From the NCBI RefSeq assembly GCF_003672135.1, contig NC_039516.1:2339838-2403837 (forward strand): a stretch of DNA of 64,000 nt. The letters run 5' to 3'. Under the pieces are notes generated by a model. It ran no database searches and was not told where the DNA came from. It saw nothing but the letters and a program-made list of their open reading frames with translations. Of this stretch, positions 1 through 11,410 are shown one piece after another. Positions within the stretch are counted from its first letter, which is position 1; each line of letters begins with the position of its first letter. The translations under genes were made by a program, and so were the position numbers. Source of the DNA: Ooceraea biroi (taxonomy: Eukaryota; Arthropoda; Insecta; Hymenoptera; Formicidae).

Positions 1-410
1 TTCGTCATCCGCTTCCGTTTAGGAAAATATTACACATTCGCAGCGCGTGAATTATTATAGCTGAAAGGTTTTGCGAGACGTATAATAACTACTCTAGCAA
101 ACTTATCTCTGCACATGCGACTAACTTCAGAGCGAAGATAAGTAACCGAGGAAAGCTGCGAACACGCGTGCGGCTTTCTCGGCGAGATGCGTACGTGCGG
201 GAGAATTTTATTCGTTAAAAGTGCATACGCGTGGCGATGCGCACGCGTACTTTCGCAGCGGCGATACTCTTCGCGAGCAGCATTACGAGGAAATGACAAC
301 ATCGAGGAACCATCACGTACGCAGCGTGATCGGAAGAGAAAGTGGAGAACTCACGGTTGGCGGTGTCGGTGATCAGGAAGACGTCTCTCGCACAGGATCA
401 CGTTATCAAA

Positions 411-461
411 TTATATATATATATATATAAAATAATATAATGAATATATATATATATATAT
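411..461. repeat. TA dinucleotide microsatellite (two runs)
   Basis: Two runs of alternating T and A, about 412-429 and 443-461, are separated by an AT-rich spacer. It is a simple repeat in intergenic DNA. Confidence 0.85.
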
Positions 462-859
462 TCGTTACGCAGACACTCGCTTGACGTTAGATCGCGACGA
501 GTCGAGCAGAATTCTCGTGATCCAGATGCGGCCCGTCAGCGGCCCGCGCGGCTGAGGAGTGCAGAACGTGCAGCGCGATGCCGGGACCGCAGCAGCAGAA
601 CTGCGCAGCGGTCGATCGAACGCGACGTTCGATGGACAATTCGATACAAAATAACTAGTACCGCACGTGTCTCACGTCGGCAGCGCGCCGTCTTACTATC
701 GACGTCACAGCGGATCGCAGCGTTTCTAGATCGTGGAATTTTCCGACGCATGCGCAGCGGCGACTCGAACTTTTTAGCGTATACTTCAGGAGCGTATACT
801 GGTCCAAATATATGATGAGAATCAAAATGTGTGTCAGAAATCTTTTGAGATTTGTAAAT

Positions 860-890
860 ATAACCTGATTAACAAAGTTAATCAGGTTAT
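860..890. repeat. Short perfect inverted repeat (hairpin)
   Basis: ATAACCTGATTAAC (860-873) is followed by AAA and then its exact reverse complement GTTAATCAGGTTAT (877-890). A 13-nt near-palindrome, GACAAAGTTTGTC, follows at 892-904. No gene context explains it. Confidence 0.6.
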
Positions 891-1188
891 AGACAAAGTT
901 TGTCATAACTACTTGAAAATAAGATGGATGGATTAGATCAATTTAAAGATGAAAGTAATAAGATGTGCTATTATATTTTTACACATCGTGAGTTATAGAA
1001 ATAAAGAAACTTTGCTGTTTTATTCTGATAAATCATTTCTATGGAAATATATATTTTCATTTTTATTTATTTAAATTTTATTTAAGGTGATCTCGGAAAT
1101 TTCTCTAATAATAATATAACGATATTTTCTCAATATTCAATAGCGATTCGATGTATCTTCGTTATGAGAAACTGTGTAACGTTCGCTT

Positions 1189-3450
1189 TTATCTGCCTTC
1201 ATCTAACGATTGTAAGAAGAAGAAGTATGACATCGCGGTATTCACGATCTGACAACAGAAACCATGAATTAGAACTATACGCGAAATAGAATATTACTTA
1301 TACACTGAGTATTAACAAACAGAAATATTCTCTCGAGTTCTGCAAATAAGTAAAATAATAAATAAAATTTTGCTGAAATCCGCGTTTGCGCGATCGAGAA
1401 AATCGATGACTCGAACGATAATCGATGACTCGAGAGATAAGTTTGTGTCGATTTTCTTAAAATAAATTGTCACTTCAAGTACTTACAGTAGTAAACATGT
1501 TAACATTTATGGAAGACACTTTCATTGCCTTTATTATCATCGGCTTTTGCATCATGGTCACAATAACAGTTGCCCTTACGTGACGGTCGCAGCTAGAATC
1601 CGTCCACTCGCCAAAATATATTCCCTCACGAAAGTGCTCGGACTAGATACATACATACATATGCAAGATGATTTATTCTGATTTTGTAATAGTGATTCAT
1701 CGAAGGAAGAAACGGAAACTTACCGCACTGGTGACGAGACCGCCGTACCAGGCATAGATGAACGCCTGCAGTAGCTTCAGTGTCATGTAAGAGACGAACA
1801 CCGAGGCCTGGCTGATCGTCAGCTCTGTAAACTGTCATTACTATCATTTGATAATTCTTTATTATTAATTTGTTGTCGTGTTGGTCAGAAAGGCTTTTCG
1901 TATTTTATGCAAAATTGTTTTTCACGAAAAGCGCTTTTATTTTAATTATCAATACGGTCTCCGCCTAACCTCCTCCTATCAATCTACAAGCTTGAAAATT
2001 CTGTCCTTGAAGAAGGCACTAGTTCTGAATTAAAGAAAAGACTCTCCAACTTTCTTTGGAGTCTTTGTCCGTCGAATCGAATTTTTTTCCGTTAAGAAAT
2101 TCTTTATTTGACGCGATTACGCAAAGCGCACTAACTGTAAATTCCTGTTTTTCGAGGTAGCTTCGAAATCTGATATTCTACGGAATGTAAATTCCGGCAG
2201 TTTCGGATGCAATCGCGTACCGGGGTCGCCTCGAAGATCAGCACGCACATGAGTATGGCGTTCGTGAGCAATATTCGCATGATTATGAATCCCCAGATGT
2301 CCTCCAGCATATGGCCGCACCGCAGTAGCCGATTATGCGTCTCCACGCACGTCTTCAGGACACCCGTGAACACGTCGTCGGCTCGCGGATTCCTCAGCCT
2401 GGCGGACATGGCCCGCAGCGTCGAGGAGATCTGGAACGCGTAGAAGCCGAACAGGCTGTCGACGCCGCTGATGGTGAAGATCATCCAGCAGGAGGACAGC
2501 TGGTACAGGACGTGTAAGAAGAAGAAGAAACCGCTGCTCGGAAGCGGCCACAGGAACCTCGCCGGCAGCAGTAGCCTGTATTTCCTCGGCTGGACATCGT
2601 GAATGATCTGGTGGAACATGGAGATCAACGGGGAGGAGTAGAGAAACAGCATCGTTGATGCCAGTACCAATACCAGCAGGTAAAACGGCCGGTCGAACGC
2701 GTACAGAGTGGCGAGCGCGGTTTCCTGATCCTGCGCCAGTTCCCGCTCGAAGAGGTCGTCCAGCATCTCGTGAAGCTCCATCAGTTTCTCGCGTTTTACC
2801 AGGAAGCAGGCCGACTGGAAGAAAAGGGTACGCTGTCTATTTAAATGTCGCTATCATTATATATCGTGACTGAAAATTTTATTTATTTTATATTGAACGA
2901 ATTCGGGAATGAACTGGCAACTTTCTTTGGGAAGTTTTTGAAAGAAAACTTTCAAGGCATGAATAATCTTGCGAGGAGATGAATCAAGCGGGAGTAAGAG
3001 AAAAAAAGAAGAAATTTAGCAATTTATATTTTGTTAGGCAGAAACAGAAGATAAAACTATAGTGAACTGGCACTTCCTACGCAGACGCGGCATGCGTCTT
3101 TACGAAAAGTGTACCATCACGACGGGCGCGAGCAAGCTGCAAGTCAGACCGAAGCACTTGGACAGGAGCAGCAGATTATCCGTGTGATCCCGACAGAAGT
3201 TCATCACGAAGAAGCACTGGCTGGAGAACATGACGATCACCAGAAGGCCCATGACGTACGACCAGAATACGGAACGTGTTCGGTCCTGCAAGACACCACC
3301 GAGGTACAGCATTCTGCGAATGCGGCGAGTGTACACGCGATATCGGAGCACCAAGGCGTCGTCGACCGGCTTATTCGAGGGTCGCTCACCCTTGGGGTGC
3401 CCATGCGGGTAGAAAAATAATTTGCCGGGGGAGTTATCTAGCGGCAACAT
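1189..3450 (-). CDS. Odorant receptor (insect 7tm_6 family)
   Basis: A ligand-gated ion-channel subunit of the insect odorant receptor family, expected in sensory neuron dendrites with the co-receptor Orco. Coding exons on minus are 3450-3115, 2814-2221, 1822-1724, 1624-1487 and 1248-1189. All four introns are phase 0 and the product is about 408 residues, normal for the family. Visible landmarks are a hydrophobic TM1 after RRIRRMLYLGG, the segment FVSYMTLKLLQAFIYAWYGG (exon 3), the typical pre-TM7 stretch RATVIVTMMQKPMII (exon 4) and the C-terminal SYFFF in the tiny last exon. The start at 3450 is the first ATG in the exon; the open frame continues upstream to a splice-like tttcctacag, so an extra 5' exon is possible. 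The exon 3 acceptor is a tandem AGAG and only the second AG keeps frame. The family is certain; which receptor it is cannot be said. Confidence 0.9.
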
Positions 3451-4799
3451 GTAATATCGCTGGAAATTGCTGAGCAAGTGGCAATACAAAGCGATTCGCA
3501 GAGAGTTACGTCCACGTAACGATGCGACTGTAGGAAACAAGTTGCTTCCGTGATATTTGCCAATTATATTGAATCGCGAATGTAGCGGGGGCGGGATGAT
3601 TGTACATTTTGTGTTACTAGTTTGCCGTTTCCCGCATGTTCGGAACGTATGGACGGCACTTTGAGGATCATCCCTCCGTGTTCATTATGCTCCATTAGGA
3701 AAGTTTTGCTATCAAAGATTAATCGTCGATTCAGAGGGAGCATATGGCATATCCGATACAGTTATACAGAGGATTGGTAGGGGTAACGATGTGAGCAATC
3801 TTTCAACGCTACTTGCTGTAAACGAGCGAGTGGAGAAACGGTCGGAAGCAAACGACAGTCTTGTCAGAAAAACGAAGAACTGTTGCCCGTGAATTTAAGA
3901 TCTACCATTCGACACAGGTAATTAGCAAACCGCAAAGAAGAAAATTGAAAATTTGCAATACTTAATATTAATCTTGATGCTTCTTTTTCTAAGAAGTTAT
4001 AATTTATATATGAACATTATATTATTACTGGAAAAATAAGCTCTATAAATTGTAGAATAAAATTAGTCAATTTGTAGCTTTATGATGTTTCAGTTTTAAT
4101 AAATCATATAAAATGTGATTATACGAAAAATAATAATATAACAGTAAGTTTAAGTGCAATAAGGTATAGTTGCAGTAATTTAATATACTTATTTTTATAA
4201 ATCATTTTAATATATATTATTTCTTTTATATTTATTTAGTTTGATTGTACATACGTATATATTTGATTGAAATAGATTCAGTCAATATATTTCAAAATTC
4301 ATCTTATTGATATTTTCTCAAATATAATATGTAATAACTTTTTAATAATATTAATAAATTGTTATATATACTGTATAAAAATAATATAGAAATTAGCAAT
4401 CAAACTATACTAGATTTTCCGCCTGAATGCTGATTGGCTCTCAGTTCGGATCTCGATCCTGATTTGTTAGAGAACGCAGCCAATAGTTAATCGTAAACTT
4501 CCGGTGGTTTATTGCCGTACTCCGAAAAATTTGTTCGACATCTTCATAAGCATTTTGTACGACCACGGTCTATAAGACCGTGTGTACGACAAAATAAAAT
4601 TTTTTGAAGCCAATTATCAAAGAATTCCTTCAAAATCCAGAGGCAAGCAATCAATTATTTCAGTGATAAAAAAAGTTCGGTTGCAATCGCGTTGTATCGA
4701 CGCGCGTGAATTTCGTCGCGGTGAACATAACCTCTATAACCTCAGTTACGTTTTGTGCGGGTGAAATCGCAGTTATTTATCGGGTCGGCTCGCGGTAGA
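3451..4799. other. Intergenic region between odorant receptor and SREK1
   Basis: This AT-rich stretch separates the divergently transcribed receptor (-) and SREK1 (+), so it should hold both promoters. The only gene-like content is a 40-nt relic at 3898-3940 that resembles the SREK1 second exon. The last 350 bases before the SREK1 start are likely its promoter and 5' UTR. Confidence 0.5.
3898..3940 (+). pseudogene. Short relic resembling SREK1 coding sequence
   Basis: AGATCTACCATTCGACACAG (3898-3917) matches 5578-5597 inside SREK1 exon 2 at all but one base. Weaker similarity continues for another 20-25 nt. In the same frame it reads KIYHSTQVISKP against KIYHSTQAIAKP. No splice sites or longer homology are clear, so it looks like a fragment left by a partial duplication. 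It is unlikely to be functional. Confidence 0.45.
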
Positions 4800-6488
4800 A
4801 TGGCGGTCGGCTCGACAAAAGTCGTCCAAGTGACGAATATAGCGCCGCAGGCTACCAAGGACCAGATGCAGACGCTGTTCGGGTACCTGGGCAAAATTGA
4901 AGACATCAGGTTGTATCCAACGATCAGAGACGTCGCTGTACCGGTGCAGTCACGCATATGCTACATCAAGTTTCACGACCAAGGTTGCGTTGCGGTGGCA
5001 CAGCACATGACCAACACTGTTTTCATCGACCGCGCATTGATCGTGATCCCTTATCAGAACGGTGACATTCCGGACGAGCAGCGTGCTCTGGAGCTCACTA
5101 ACAATGGCACGGTTGTGCCAGGTAAGTATGAGTCACGTAGCTGTCATTCGTTCATTCGAAAAATTTCTGATTCTAATTCTGAAATCCCCCTTTCAGGTCT
5201 CTATCCATCGGAACCGAAACTGCCACCAAATGTGGTGAATGCCATTGAAGGCATCCCACCGAATCATGTCATCACCACAATGGATCCTAAACTAGAAGCC
5301 AACGGCTTGCCGTCCTATCCGCATCTGCCGGGCCATCTGGACAGCAGACGAATCGAGGAGATCCGGCGGACACTCGTGATAGCGAACTTGGACGTATCAG
5401 TGAGCCCTGAGCAGCTGATGGACTTCTTCAGCAACAACAACGTGGAGATCAAGTACCTGCGTACATGCAGCAGGGACTCGGATGGCGAGCACTATGCACT
5501 GGTAGAGCTGTCGGAACAGGCCTTGGTAATTGCGGCGCTGTTGCTGAACGGCAAGTCACTGGCGGAGAGAGCGATCAAGATCTACCACTCGACACAGGCG
5601 ATTGCCAAGCCAGAAGCGAAGAGCAACGAGGCCGCGCAGAAGGAGATCGAGGAGGCAATGTCGCGGGTAAAGGAAGCGCATAATCTCATCTCGGCAGCGA
5701 TCGACCCTATGATCGGTATGTTGTCGAAGGATAAGCGCAGTAGAAGCGGCTCACGCAGCCGCAAGTCACGTTCCCGTTCACGCGGCCGCTCGAGGCGCTC
5801 GAGGTCGCGCAAACGCTCGCGCTCGCGCCACCGTCGCTCACGCTCCCGTCACCGGCGCCGATCGCGTTCGCGCTCCAAGAGCTCGAGATCAAAGGATCGC
5901 CGACGCAACTCGCCATCACGACGACGCAGCAACTCGCGTAGCCGTCATCGTTCGCGCAGCAGATCGCGCCGATCAAGGTACAATTAAACGATATTCTATC
6001 TTTTCTTCTCAATATATACATATATTGTTCTGCGCTTGTGTTGCGCAAGTTTAGTACAGTTATAGTAATCTTTTGTATATACGATTGATAAATTTTTCTA
6101 AAGATCACGCCGATCACCCTCCAGATCGAAAGAACGTAAGAAGCGATCTCCACGCCGCCGCAGCCGTTCACACTCGCGCAGCAAGCGCTCGAAATCCAGA
6201 TCCAGACGGTCTCGCTCGAAATCGAAATCCAAATCGTCCAAGAGCAAGTATTCGGACAAGTCCAAGGACAAGGATCGGGAGGGACGCAGCAAGGATAAGT
6301 CCGACAACGGCAAGAGGAGCGACAGTGACCGGGAGAGGCCCGAGAAGGAGAGCAAAAGTGAGAAGAAGTCGAGCAAGGAGAGCAAGAGATCCAGCGACAA
6401 GTCCGAGTCGAAACAGTCCGAGGACAAGGGCAGATCCGCATCGGAGAGTAACGACAGCAAAGAGAAGACGACGGAATCGGAAGCTTAG
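4800..6488 (+). CDS. SREK1: Splicing regulatory glutamate/lysine-rich protein 1 (SREK1, SRrp86/SFRS12 family)
   Basis: A nuclear SR-related protein that modulates alternative splicing by binding RNA and other SR proteins. Coding exons are 4800-5121, 5197-5977 and 6104-6488, about 495 residues. RRM1 begins at VVQVTNIAPQ (about residues 6-90). A linker holds SGLYPSEPKLPPN-like sequence. RRM2 begins at TLVIANLDVSVSP (about 190-270). An RS domain of dense SR/RS dipeptides follows to the end of exon 2. Exon 3 has another RS stretch and then a Lys/Glu/Asp/Ser-rich tail (KSEKKSSKESKR), which is the feature that names the family. The start is the ATG at 4800; upstream in-frame codons have no ATG. Intron 1 is only 75 nt, a multiple of three and free of stops, so retention would add 25 codons. 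Failure to splice intron 2 would end the protein at RSRYN within the RS domain. The identity is secure. Confidence 0.95.
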
Positions 6489-6696
6489 GCGAATACTCTA
6501 CTACTTGACATTGTCGTCCCGTTTGCGTTTCCATCATTTCGTTTATTTCGAAAAACTCATCATTTATCCTCGTTATGTATTTATACGCTAACAGAAATAC
6601 ATGGATACATGGCATTTACATGGAGCTTCCTTTGAGATGACGATCTGTTCTGATGTTGGACAGCCGGAGGTTTGGAACTGAACTGTCAGTTGATTC

Positions 6697-7284
6697 TTAG
6701 GGACCGACTTTTCCTCTCTTCTTCATTGGAATGGGCGGTGGTTGCAATCGAGGTTGGAATTCAACCTCATCGTGCACTTCCGGCATCCCGGCCGGAGCGT
6801 TCATCCCGGAAGTGGATGGTCTTCAAGAAGCGGACGCATAATTTGCTTTGATATTTAATGATACGATATGATTGTGACGCGTGCAGTCTTCATGATAAAA
6901 GCTGTAGCAACTTTTTTATTCTATCTCATTTACTTTAATTTTATTTTGATAATGATAACAATTATGAGGATGCAATTAATTTTAGTAGCCAATTATATTC
7001 GAATTATAAAAATTCGATTTACGTATAATTATTAACATAATCATAATTAACACCGTGTTTTAAATGTTATATATATATAACATTTAATTTATATTTGTTC
7101 AAGTAATTGATGAAAAAAACGAGGAAGTGATTAATTGCACGAAAGAAATGTATTTCCTTGAAGAATATAATCTGTGAATTATCTTTTTCAAACTGTGAAT
7201 TAGGTGTTCTTAAAATAAGCAAAAACATACGTACTCTGGTATATTGTTTTCATAAATAACTCGCTCATCCTGAGGGATTTCCAT
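6697..7284 (-). CDS. Possible small two-exon gene, unknown 57-residue protein
   Basis: I do not recognise this protein. Exon 1 (7284-7235) starts MEIPQDERVIYENNIPE and ends at a GTACGT donor. Exon 2 (6820-6697) follows a TTCTTGAAG acceptor and ends KKRGKVGP-stop. The joined frame is 57 residues, acidic at the start, with PAGMPEVHDEVEF in the middle and a proline-rich basic end (LQPPPIPMKKRGK). There is no signal peptide or membrane segment. A minus-strand AATAAA at 6547-6542 lies about 150 nt past the stop, which fits a short 3' UTR convergent with SREK1. The acceptor has a poor pyrimidine tract and a missing middle exon is possible, so the model is tentative. Confidence 0.4.
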
Positions 7285-7359
7285 TTTTGCTTGCGGGCGG
7301 AAGAGTGATTTCTGTGCGTTTTGTATCGTCGATCGTCTTTTCATTACCATTTGCTAGTT

Positions 7360-9546
7360 TTATTTCGATAAATTAATTATTCGTTTGTCTTGCAGATTTA
7401 AATACGGAACGTTTATTTTAGCGTTAACTCTTACCATCTTCGTGTTTGTGTTTTCCGAGGAAGTAGACACGGGAACCATTTCCATCGAGTCGATCGCAGG
7501 ACGCGAATCATTGTTACGTCGTATGTCATCCACTTGACAGCTTTCTGCCAATTAAAACGGATATTGCTTTAGTTTTAATTCTTTTAACAGGCGGTCAAGA
7601 AGTAAAGTAAACTTCTGAGAGATCTTATAGAAGCTATTGAATCACAGTTATTAGGATGCTTACGATATACATCATCGTACTCGGCGAGAGGATCTATTCC
7701 CAAGAACGTGGACAGCGTATTAGGATAACGCAAATCCATGTATATCATTAGAATTGCCAAAAACAGACAAAGCAGACCTGGAAAGGAAAAAGTAGATGAC
7801 ACGAATGCCATATGTGTATTATGAAAGAACGTAAAAAATTCGTGTAAAAAATAACATGCTAATTTGATGAGTAAGAATAAGCGAATAAATGGCAGCAAAT
7901 TTATCACTGTTAATATTAATTATTAATTTCAATAATTTTCAAATATTACAGGGAATTCCAAAAATTTTACTATTGGAAGAAAAAGGAGCTGTAAGAAGTC
8001 TTGAGATTCTAAAGATGAAAAATTTGGGAATGTAAAAATTCTAGAGTCGAAATCCGAAAGTCAGGTGCAAGTCTAAAGCCTGCGGATTAAACATGTTGAA
8101 CAAGACTGAGGATTCGTCGATCGAAGAATTAATCAATCACCGCATCCGAAAGTCATCCAGAAGTGTAAGCCAAACGCCATCCGAATGGTTCCATGCTCGA
8201 AAGGAATCGCGAGCGGAGTTGGATTGTGCACGAGGACCCACACGATGCAAGTTAGCAGCTGCAGACAACCGATTACCCCGGTTAAGTAGGCCGTGTACCG
8301 GATCACAGACTGCAGAAATATGTTAGCTAGTAACCAGCAGGCGAAGGCTGTCCTAAAATTTAAAGGTTTCACATTTGAACTTTTTCATAAAAGATTCAAG
8401 ATAAATTAACGAGCGAGATTTATCGTTTTTCTTTTTTAACTGATTTTGATTCATAGACATCACATTACTAATCATCTTCTGTATCTATAATATATGTTAT
8501 ATATTATACATATTTTCTTTTATACTGACCACAATAAGATGTGGCAATACCATCCGGCGGTTCGATAAAACCTTCCGTATCGAATACCTTCGCCGTCAAT
8601 AACGAAATATTCAGCGATCCACAAGATGGGAATCGGCAAGCCTCTTCTTTGGCCTTCGCGGAAAGTTCTTTGCAGTAATCCAGCTGTAGAAATTTATCTA
8701 TTCTTTAACTGATTTTATTTTAATTGTAGATTATCAATTCACAGCAATGCAAATTCCATACCATAGGGTCCGAAACCGATTCTGCCTTGGTCCCACGTCC
8801 AAGGAAATCTTTCGTTGTAATTGATCGTTTCCTTTGCGAGCGGCGTGCCTTCTTCGGGTTTGGCTTCCGGTTAAAGTAATTCCAATTAAGTTTCATTTAA
8901 CAAGGTGTGCGATATATCGATCGTCATTTTAATTCGTTTTCATGAATTATACCTTTCAGCGTGATGTTCACCGATCTCAATCCTATCTTGACTGCCATTT
9001 CGGCCTCGATCTCCTGACCCTCGCCAGCCCGATAGGGTGTTTTGCTCTTCGTGCAACCGTATTCCCATTCCTGCCCAAAGTTCTCTACTGCAAATTTTAA
9101 TGTTCGATGTACCAGGTGAATTTACATGTTCGATTTTGCGCACATTACGTAACAAACTTGAAACAAAATTCTATTTTGCGATACTCACTTATCAACAAGC
9201 ATCCAATGACGATACTGAAGCCGATCTTTATGGCCACGTTGATACTCTACACAGTATCAAGGAATTATTTAATAAGTATGTGATTTAAATTTAAATTCAG
9301 TATAATTTAATATTTTTTGATACAAAATATGTAAAAGACTTAATTATATATACGTAAAGAAAAATTTTGTTTCACTGCACTTACTTTTCTCTTTCGGTAA
9401 CTCGGTATAATACTGACAAAAGCGATCGCAATTATTACAAAGATTGTGATAAATATGACCTCAGTCACGTCCACCGTCACTGGGGTATGGTGCGCGGAGT
9501 ATATCGAGGGGAAGCCCTCTGATCGTCCAGATTCAAATATACCCAT
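7360..9546 (-). CDS. DUOXA: Dual oxidase maturation factor (DUOXA; Drosophila moladietz homologue)
   Basis: An ER membrane partner needed for folding and surface delivery of dual oxidase, the NADPH oxidase that makes H2O2 for gut immunity and cuticle cross-linking. Coding exons on minus are 9546-9385, 9246-9189, 9087-8953, 8863-8762, 8683-8530, 8352-8141, 7777-7664 and 7544-7360, about 373 residues. Frame is kept at every junction. Landmarks are an N-terminal luminal segment then TM1 (IFITIFVIIAIAF), TM2 (KIGFSIVIGCLL), the family motif ENFGQEWE, the conserved IGLRSVNITLK, ETINYNERFPWTW, and LPIPILWIAEYF before TM3. WTAFACWLLANIFLQSV and GLLCLFLAILMIY mark the later membrane spans, and a soluble cytosolic tail follows. 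It is transcribed divergently from TMEM208 with about 790 bp between starts. No truncation is seen. Confidence 0.95.
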
Positions 9547-10332
9547 TCTTGTTTAGAGTATAAATAAATTTACTGTTTACGTGAAAAATTATTTAACGAT
9601 ATTTCTACGTAATTCGGCAAATTGGTACTCTCGTAAAAACCCATCGGCACGTTCTGCCTTTATCTAAATTCCTTTTCCGGTTATTCTTATACTTACTGTT
9701 GCTGATGACTAAAACCTCGGTTTTCTTATCATTAATTATTTCCGCATAGTGTGTAATGATATTACATCATCATACAAATGAACATATATTTTAAATGTAT
9801 ATAAATGTCTAAAGAACTTTAACAATTCTATAACTTTTTGATAAATTCTGAGAAATTTAGAAATTTTATTCATCTGCGTTTATTATATTCATATTAATAC
9901 TTATTATAAGTAAATTATACAGATTATTAATAACTCTAAAGGTAGATATAAAATCATATAAAAACGCTACAAACATGTTTTATTGTTTTGCGTACTTTAT
10001 ATTTGTTTTATAATTTACAGATTTGAGCGTGCATAACGCATGTTCTTGCTCCTCAGTATATAATAGTAGAATCCTTATATTTTTTTATTACAATTATTTG
10101 AATTTATCATCTTTCGCGCGCTATTACTGCTGCCCCCTGCAACGCGAGTATGCCTCATGAACTCGAGTTACAAATATCTAATATATTCACAGTTCATGAA
10201 TTACTCACGTGTACGCAACATAGCGGGACGTCAGGTTGATCAGGTTAACCGCTTGTCACCAGTCATCGCCCGTTATCAGTTTTAATGCCGTTTATTCAAA
10301 GTTAGAGTAACATTTTTATCAGGAGAATCAAA
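9547..10332. other. Divergent promoter region DUOXA / TMEM208
   Basis: This AT-rich interval lies between two start codons pointing away from each other. No ORF or repeat is evident. It should contain both promoters and 5' UTRs; no core element can be assigned with confidence. Confidence 0.5.
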
Positions 10333-11410
10333 ATGACAGTGAGTCTCGTATCGATCCCTCGTATCTTGCGTTCCTCTCGCAACAAATAATTTATTCGCAA
10401 TTAACCAGTATTGCCATAAGGAGCGTTTTAATTATCGTCCGTTCTGCTATCGCCACTTAAAAATCACGCGAGATATTTTTGCGCGCGTTATCAGCTTACG
10501 ATCTGTAAACTGTAGAAATAAGTTGGTTTTTTGCATTCGGTTGCGTTGAATCCGAGTCGTGATCTTTGACATTTCTGTGCAGACGAAGAAGGGCAAGACA
10601 CTGACGAAAGGAGCGAAGCAGATCAAGGAGGAGAATGCGTCCACCCTGAGTTTCTACACGAATATGGCCTTAGGCGCGACAGGGATCTACTTTGTCGCGA
10701 TGATGGTGCTGTTCGAGTTCACGATGTTGACGATAGTAAGTCGCACATCAGTCCTCTGGATCTGAACTGGCACATGGTCGTGTAGCGTACGAGTTACCTT
10801 AACAGCACGTGTTGCGTTATCGTTACAGACTCTAACGGCATTTTCTGCAATTGTATATACAGGAAGCGTTCAGTTCATGTCGTACATGGCTCGCGCCACG
10901 TACTCGGAATCCGGCCAGCTCCTGGATTCTGGCGTCGATCTCAATATGGAAGGTGGCATAGCGGAGTAAGTAGCTGCAGTGCAGTGTACAGTCTTTCCGC
11001 TATTGTATTATTTTTTTCTCCGGTAATCTCCTTTGCCGATGTTATTATACGATGTTAATGTTTTGTCGTTCTGTTTAGACATGTCAAAGATTTAATCATA
11101 CTGACGTCAGGAGTACAAATCTTGTCTCTGATTTCAAATTACTTCTGGCTGCTGTGGCTCTTGGTAAGTATATGCAGAAAGTCATTCGCGCATCATTCTT
11201 TTTTTGTGATTTATAATTAAACATGAGAGTAATATCTGTAAAAGAGTTCTTGCTTAATCATGGAAATTTCAATAGGTGCCACTGAGAGGAGGCTGGATGC
11301 TGTGGAAGCAGATCTTGGCTCCATGGTTCTTCGCCCAGCCTGAGGAGCAACCCGAAATCAGCGAAAAGAAGCAGCGAAAGTTGGAGAAGAAGATGGCAAG
11401 GCGACACTAA
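10333..11410 (+). CDS. TMEM208: Transmembrane protein 208 (SND2 family)
   Basis: An ER membrane protein of the SND pathway, which offers an SRP-independent route for inserting tail-anchored and other membrane proteins. Coding exons are 10333-10338, 10583-10735, 10829-10965, 11079-11163 and 11276-11410, 171 residues, close to the human protein. The first exon encodes only Met-Thr, and the next begins TKKGKTLTKGAKQIKEEN, which matches the basic family N terminus. Hydrophobic spans follow at NMALGATGIYFVAMMVLFEF and in LTAFSAIVYTGSVQFMSY. The conserved loop is SESGQLLDSGVDLNMEGG (human has GGMDLNMEQG). AEHVKDLIILTSGVQIL and the WLLWLLVPLRGG span follow. The C-terminal tail is highly charged and basic (EKKQRKLEKKMARRH). 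The identity is secure. Confidence 0.96.

Larger units (their letters stand above)
1..1188. other. Non-coding flank downstream of the odorant receptor
   Basis: I see no exon I can support here. It holds TA dinucleotide runs at about 411-461 and a perfect small hairpin at 860-890. The short open frames on both strands have no splice context or family resemblance. It is probably the 3' flank of the odorant receptor and intergenic DNA. Confidence 0.5.

Noticed and set aside
5707..6615. 302-residue open frame on minus across the SREK1 RS region
   Set aside because: It is antisense to low-complexity arginine/serine coding sequence, which keeps other frames open. Its product is an artefact rich in Ser, Arg and Cys.
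8530..8683. Alternative reading frame LDYCKELSAKAKEEACRF in DUOXA exon 5
   Set aside because: It looks attractive, but it does not keep phase with exon 4, whereas the frame giving LPIPILWIAEYF does and matches the family.
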